DNA of 64,000 nucleotides from Armatimonadota bacterium. Lineage in GTDB: Bacteria > Armatimonadota > Fimbriimonadia > Fimbriimonadales > Fimbriimonadaceae. Every line of letters starts with the position of its first letter. Within the stretch, counting starts at the first letter, position 1. Below, piece after piece: positions 60,541 to 64,000 of this stretch. The notes below the pieces were generated by a model. It was not told the origin of the DNA and made no database searches. It worked only from the letters and a program-made list of their open reading frames with translations. The stretch spans positions 61,749 to 125,748 of the forward strand of contig JANYCU010000047.1 in the NCBI GenBank assembly GCA_025360125.1. The letters run 5' to 3'. The translations under genes were made by a program, and so were the position numbers.

Positions 60541-61005
60541 TTAGAGAACAGAAACAGGCGGAGCGCGGCCTTGGCTGGATGATCCGGGCGGATCATCGGG
60601 CGGGCTTGAGTCGGTGAAAAAGATTGTAGTGGATTGACTCTTTATTTCTTCTGGCGAGGAAGCGAATCTTTGTTGACTTGGGACGGTGTCTTCGACGCCT
60701 TCGGTCCCGAGGTTCAAAATGGAAGTGGTCGCGGGGGCGGTCGGAATTGATTTCTGAGCGCAGTGGCACGCAGTTTTCGGCTTTTCGATAGCTGAAGTTC
60801 CGGAGGCAGTCTTTGCCTTTGGATGGCAGCAATCTTCTTTGGGTTCGACTGGTTTTGGCTTCGGTGCGACCGTTGCGCGAGCCATGCAGCAGGTCATTTT
60901 TTGACTAGCGATCATGCACGAGGTTGCCCTCGCGCTTGCTGGTAACACCAGGGATATTAGCGCGAGCAAGGCGATGATTCGGGTGAGAACTCCTTGTTGC
61001 CGCAT
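60541..61005 (-). CDS. Secreted Cys-rich protein
   Basis: 154 residues with signal peptide to ARA (about 26). Seven or so Cys in SCMIASQKMTCCMARA, DCCHPKA and ACHCAQ, then a Ser/Pro-rich tail. No family recognised. First gene of the minus-strand copper group; 64 bp separate it from the FixH-like gene. Confidence 0.5.
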   Translation of the reverse strand: MRQQGVLTRIIALLALISLVLPASARATSCMIASQKMTCCMARATVAPKPKPVEPKEDCCHPKAKTASGTSAIEKPKTACHCAQKSIPTAPATTSILNLGTEGVEDTVPSQQRFASSPEEIKSQSTTIFFTDSSPPDDPPGSSSQGRAPPVSVL

Positions 61006-61049
61006 GTTAGTTCTAACGTTCTGAGACCGAATTTAGTTTCCCCATTAAA

Positions 61050-61436
61050 CTAAGACATGAGAAGCACATCTACCAAACCTGAATAGCTTCCTAGTAGGAT
61101 GTCGGAAGTAAGGAGACGAAGTTGTAAGCGTCGGGCTTGAGCCAACAGACCTCGATCAAAAAGATCTCGATGATGGAGCGGAAGATTGAATATTTCCATT
61201 GCATCCTTTTCACTGAAGTCTACAGTTGTAATCCCAATATCCCGAATTTGCTCGGCAAAATTGTCAAGCATCTGGAGCTTCCCAATCTGTACTTTCGTGA
61301 CAATTTCCCACATGGTTAGGCTGCTGACAAAAACCTGATTGCTTGGCGACTCAATCAATCTGACAAATTCTTTCGACAACCTTTCAGGCTCCGACAAAGT
61401 GAATAGCACGACATTTGTGTCAAGCAGCAGGTTCAA
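61050..61436 (-). CDS. vapC: VapC-like PIN-domain toxin
   Basis: 128 residues. PIN nuclease: LLLDTNVVLFTL (first Asp), SSLTMWEIVTK (Glu), HHRDLFDRGLLAQA (Asp pair) and LLTSDILL. Overlaps the antitoxin gene by 4 bp; RNase activity known for the family. Confidence 0.88.
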   Translation of the reverse strand: MNLLLDTNVVLFTLSEPERLSKEFVRLIESPSNQVFVSSLTMWEIVTKVQIGKLQMLDNFAEQIRDIGITTVDFSEKDAMEIFNLPLHHRDLFDRGLLAQARRLQLRLLTSDILLGSYSGLVDVLLMS

Positions 61437-61672
61437 TCATCTTCCCCATAGAAGAGTCTTTCGATTTCGGCATCAGCTTGATCGTAGTCTGGACTGAAGA
61501 TGATCTTTCCCCTCATTGCACCAAGTTTGCGGGGTTGGGCAATCTGCTCGATCTTAACAAGCTTCGCAATTGGCTTTCCACCGCGAGAAATGATCACGTC
61601 CTCCCCGTTCTCAACCATGACGAGCAAAGATGACAATTCAGCTTTCGTCTCCGTCACGTTCCTCATAGTCAT
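61433..61672 (-). CDS. vapB: Phd/YefM-type antitoxin
   Basis: 79 or 77 residues from the ATG at 61672 or 61666; the longer frame to 61864 overlaps the sigma-factor gene. VTETKAELSSLLVMVENGED and ISRGGKPIAKLVKIEQ are the Phd DNA-binding fold; the acidic C-terminus would block VapC. Confidence 0.85.
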   Translation of the reverse strand: MTMRNVTETKAELSSLLVMVENGEDVIISRGGKPIAKLVKIEQIAQPRKLGAMRGKIIFSPDYDQADAEIERLFYGEDD

Positions 61673-61686
61673 GTTTATATTGACGT

Positions 61687-61706
61687 GGTCTGGTCTGGTC
61701 TGGTTC
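61687..61706. promoter_or_regulatory. Iterated GGTCT operator candidate
   Basis: Three GGTCT units and a GGTTC in direct tandem, spanning the expected start of vapBC transcription (promoter -35 at 61740-61735, TTGAGG; -10 at 61717-61712, TATAAA; 17-bp spacer). Likely antitoxin-binding site. Confidence 0.55.
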
Positions 61707-61711
61707 CCATT

Positions 61712-61740
61712 TTTATACCTGTTCTGGTGTAATTCCTCAA
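61712..61740 (-). promoter_or_regulatory. Promoter of vapBC
   Basis: TTGAGG and TATAAA with a 17-bp spacer on the minus strand. Confidence 0.6.
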
Positions 61741-61744
61741 AATC

Positions 61745-61769
61745 GGAAACTAAGTCAACCTTTGTCGTC
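61745..61769 (+). promoter_or_regulatory. ECF-type promoter of the sigma-factor gene
   Basis: GGAAAC and CGTC spaced 15 bp, like promoters read by ECF sigmas themselves (GGAAC or TGAAAC then CGTC), about 28 bp before the start codon. A TATACT at 61781 could be a housekeeping alternative. Confidence 0.45.
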
Positions 61770-61797
61770 CGTATGTTCTCTATACTCACGGAGAACG

Positions 61798-62340
61798 ATG
61801 GATCTCGAAACTTGTATGGACTTGGACAAGCTAAGAAAACGGGATGCTGAGGCGCTAAACACATGGGTACATCGGAACTACGATGATATCTACCGACTAT
61901 TACGGCACCTGACTCGGCACGTCGAGACCGCTGAGGATCTCGCCCAGCAGACCTTTCTGAAAGCTATCCAGGCTCTCCCAAGTTACCGCGGGGAGGCTAG
62001 CCATAAAACTTGGCTCAGTCGAATCGCGTTTCGAGAATACATTGCGTGGCGGCGAAAGCGGCGTTTGTTGTTCCCGTTGGAAATGTTGGCTCCTAAGTTG
62101 GACCCCAATTTTTCATCGGTGGATGATGGCGAGGCTTTGCTGACCGCACTCCACACGCTACCAGCGGCGCTTCGAGAAGCTTTTCTGTTGTTTGAAGTAC
62201 AGCAGATGACGATCGAAGAAATTGCAGACGTGACGGCCTCCCCGGTCGGCACGGTCAAATCGAGATTGCACCACGCACGATCGAGACTGCAGTTAACCCT
62301 TGGAAGCACCTATCAGGAGATCCGTTATGAGTGTCGATAA
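61798..62340 (+). CDS. ECF-family RNA polymerase sigma factor
   Basis: 180 residues from the ATG at 61798 with GGAG five bases upstream. Region 2 (NYDDIYRLLRHLTRHVETAEDLAQQTFLKAIQ) and region 4 (LPAALREAFLLFEVQQMTIEEIADVTASPVGTVKSRLHHAR-type motif, e.g. GTVKSRLHHAR) are both present. Co-transcribed with the membrane protein gene, which overlaps its end. Confidence 0.9.
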   Translation: MDLETCMDLDKLRKRDAEALNTWVHRNYDDIYRLLRHLTRHVETAEDLAQQTFLKAIQALPSYRGEASHKTWLSRIAFREYIAWRRKRRLLFPLEMLAPKLDPNFSSVDDGEALLTALHTLPAALREAFLLFEVQQMTIEEIADVTASPVGTVKSRLHHARSRLQLTLGSTYQEIRYECR

Positions 62341-63649
62341 CAATCACTTTAATACTCGAGAAATCCAAGCGCTAAGACAAGAGCAGCCGCATCCTGACGC
62401 GAAAGCGAACACGATCAAGGCACTTTTGTCGCAACAAAGAGAATCTAAAATGAGCATCCTCAGAAAAGCAACCTTGCCAACTCTCGTATCTGTCGCCGCA
62501 ATCGCTGGCGTATTCTATGTCGCCCAACCTCGAGTCATGGCCGCAACCCCAGAAAGGGTTATTAAAGCGATTCAGGACATCAAGAATTACACGATCAATT
62601 CATTCACGATTGAGGGCAAAGCCCGCCATCTGCAATCGCGAACTACCGTCAACGGAAAGGACCGAAAAACGGTCTACTACGACAAGGACGGCAATGAAAC
62701 GAAGGGCGGAACGAGCGGGGCCGTCGTCATGATGAACGATTCCCCGATGAAGATGGGCTTCTCGGTCGATGCCCGCGGCGAATTGAAGGATATGTCCAAG
62801 GCCGACATCGAAAAGATGAAAGGCACGATTCATATCATGAAAGACGGCGGTAACGGCGAAGTCAATGTTACGACCAGCGACGCACACCATCAGGATGTGA
62901 GAGTTGAAATTACTAAAGATCCGAACGGCAAGGAAATCAAGCACATCTTTGTCAACGGTAAGGAAGTCGACAAACTGCCCGAGAATGTTCACGTCAAAAC
63001 TGGCGGTCCAGGAGACAAAGAAGTGAAGATCATCGTTAACAAAGGCGCGGACGGAAAAGAAGTCCAGCACATCTTTGTCAATGGTAAAGAAGTCGACAAC
63101 CTACCTGAAGGCGTCAACGTGAACATCAACGGTGCCGACAAGCAGGATTTCAGAGTCGAAGTTTCGAAGGATGCCAACGGCAAGGAGGCCAAACACATCT
63201 TTGTCAATGGAAAAGAAGTTGACAAGCTTCCCGACGGAATCAAGGAACGCACCGTGATCAACACGGCAAACAGCCAGGTGACCGACATCAAGCACGGCAA
63301 TACGGTCACGATCAACGCTCAGTCGATGAAAAACGGAAAAGGATCGATCTCCAATTCGATGGCCATCGTAAACGCAAAGAACGGCGAGAAGCCGATGATC
63401 GTGCAATCTGGCCAAACCAGTGCCGATTACTTAGTTAGCTTGCTGAAGGATACGACTCGCTGGACTATTGAGCGAGGCGTTAATCTAAACGGCCAGAGGC
63501 TTGACAAGTTCACCCTCAAGGGCCCAATCAGCCCAATCGTTCTCTTCGTTGATCCAGCAACTGCCTTGCCAAAGGTTCTCCGATTTGGGACTCCGATGCA
63601 GGAAGGCGTCACGATCGAGGACGTTTACGAATACAACATTCAGCCTTAG
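62327..63649 (+). CDS. Membrane protein with three internal repeats, sigma-factor partner
   Basis: About 440 residues. Cytoplasmic N-terminus (~45), one membrane helix (TLPTLVSVAAIAGVFYV, about 50-66) and a periplasmic part with three ~41-residue repeats (about 190-220, 230-262, 273-304), each containing HIFVNGKEVD-LP. C-terminal QSGQTSADYLVSLL and EYNIQP. Overlaps the sigma gene; likely its anti-sigma factor or regulator, although no known anti-sigma domain is recognised. Confidence 0.6.
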   Translation: MSVDNNHFNTREIQALRQEQPHPDAKANTIKALLSQQRESKMSILRKATLPTLVSVAAIAGVFYVAQPRVMAATPERVIKAIQDIKNYTINSFTIEGKARHLQSRTTVNGKDRKTVYYDKDGNETKGGTSGAVVMMNDSPMKMGFSVDARGELKDMSKADIEKMKGTIHIMKDGGNGEVNVTTSDAHHQDVRVEITKDPNGKEIKHIFVNGKEVDKLPENVHVKTGGPGDKEVKIIVNKGADGKEVQHIFVNGKEVDNLPEGVNVNINGADKQDFRVEVSKDANGKEAKHIFVNGKEVDKLPDGIKERTVINTANSQVTDIKHGNTVTINAQSMKNGKGSISNSMAIVNAKNGEKPMIVQSGQTSADYLVSLLKDTTRWTIERGVNLNGQRLDKFTLKGPISPIVLFVDPATALPKVLRFGTPMQEGVTIEDVYEYNIQP

Positions 63650-63660
63650 GCTGAGTTGGC

Positions 63661-63701
63661 TTACAAAAAAAGGCCGCCTGGTTGGGCGGCCTTTTTTGTA
63701 A
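63661..63701. terminator. Strong bidirectional terminator
   Basis: AAGGCCGCC pairs with GGCGGCCTT, extended by A/T runs, around TGGTTG; ends with T-tract on both strands. Confidence 0.9.
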
Positions 63702-63711
63702 GCGGGATTTG

Positions 63712-63867
63712 TCAGCGGGCCATTGCGAACAGTCCGGCTGCGATTCCATTACCGAAGAGGGCCCCGAGAACAATCAGAAGTTTGTTGTCATCTTCGAATT
63801 CGAAGAACATGTAATACAAGGGATACAGTCCACAGGTGACGAAAAAGAGAATTCCTTTCCTGTACAG
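63712..63867 (-). CDS. Possible small membrane protein
   Basis: 51 residues with two hydrophobic segments (ILFFVTCGLYPLYYMFFE and LLIVLGALFGNGIAAGLFA) separated by an acidic turn. The start codon would be CTG; AGGAAAGGA lies just inside. Supported by the convergent terminator. Confidence 0.35.
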   Translation of the reverse strand: MYRKGILFFVTCGLYPLYYMFFEFEDDNKLLIVLGALFGNGIAAGLFAMAR

Positions 63868-63901
63868 TCAAGCTTCATGACTAACATAATCATGAAGATC
63901 A

Positions 63902-64000
63902 ATGCTAAAACAATCAATTAAGATTCCATCTCCTAAACTATTGGGGGAGAGAACGTTTGTGAAAGACCCTGCTGAGAAGCTTGCTTTGTCCAGGCTTCGG
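63902..64000 (+). CDS. Partial open frame at window edge
   Basis: Open to the end of the window, from ATG 63902 or GTG 63959 (GGGGGAGAG about 8 bases upstream). 33 codons seen; not identified. Confidence 0.4.
   Translation, partial: MLKQSIKIPSPKLLGERTFVKDPAEKLALSRLR

Noticed and set aside
61433..61864. Long antitoxin frame starting at 61864
   Set aside because: Its N-terminal third lies over the promoter and the start of the sigma gene; Phd homology begins at 61672.
63682..63921. 79-residue plus-strand frame after the final terminator
   Set aside because: Begins inside the terminator and is opposite a better membrane-protein candidate.

Overview
This is a bacterial chromosome window with about 60 genes, mostly short operons on both strands. 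The best guess for the source is a member of the Armatimonadota (Fimbriimonadia-like). The grounds are a Gram-negative envelope (lipoprotein, outer-membrane barrels, PEP-CTERM and GFTLIE prepilin-type proteins) together with a UBact-type ubiquitin-like modifier, a Dop/PafA-family enzyme and a proteasome beta subunit, a combination reported from Armatimonadota and a few other phyla. This placement is inference; there is no rRNA gene in the window.

Layout. 0-10 kb: adenosine deaminase, an inserted HigB/HigA toxin-antitoxin pair, the DUF177-plsX-fabH lipid operon, a lipoprotein, and the tightly overlapping chain Dop/PafA-UBact-PrcB-RibBA. 10-24 kb: TlpA-like thioredoxin, prfA, a TPR-GGDEF diguanylate cyclase, two overlapping zinc dehydrogenases, an M48 protease, a DUF374 acyltransferase plus rhomboid plus yebC, and an MhqD/MhqO-like pair. 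24-41 kb: glycolate oxidase glcDEF, gyrB, pyrD, a TauE-like exporter, ribH, an orphan FecCD permease, an aminotransferase, rnc, a PEP-CTERM protein, two peptidases and tRNA-Gln. 41-51 kb is accessory: two nucleotidyltransferase-fold genes each with a small partner, DUF4259, GNAT, a frameshifted pRiA4b-ORF3 gene, an MBOAT fusion, a hairpin-rich gap, and a four-gene cassette (membrane thiol oxidoreductase with a fused glutaredoxin-like domain, secreted ten-cysteine peptide, small membrane protein, prepilin-like protein). 51-56 kb: antiporter, sugar oxidase, DinB-like protein and glycoside hydrolase. 56-61 kb: a minus-strand cluster that looks like copper handling (18-Cys copper-storage protein, barrel, two NosL-like proteins, small Cys-rich membrane protein, FixH-like protein, Cys-rich secreted protein). 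61-64 kb: VapBC, an ECF sigma factor with a membrane partner carrying three internal repeats, and a strong terminator.

Three points deserve most attention. First, the ten-cysteine peptide cassette at 47.2-49.7 kb is bracketed by a decayed copy of the 3' end of the neighbouring zincin gene. Second, a 51-nt intergenic element occurs three times (22.2 kb twice as an inverted pair, 27.8 kb once): its framework is conserved but its two hairpin arms differ between copies while staying self-complementary. Third, at the end of add a 25-bp piece of the gene's own 3' end is repeated on the far side of the HigBA module, so cargo flanked by a copied gene end is seen twice in this window.
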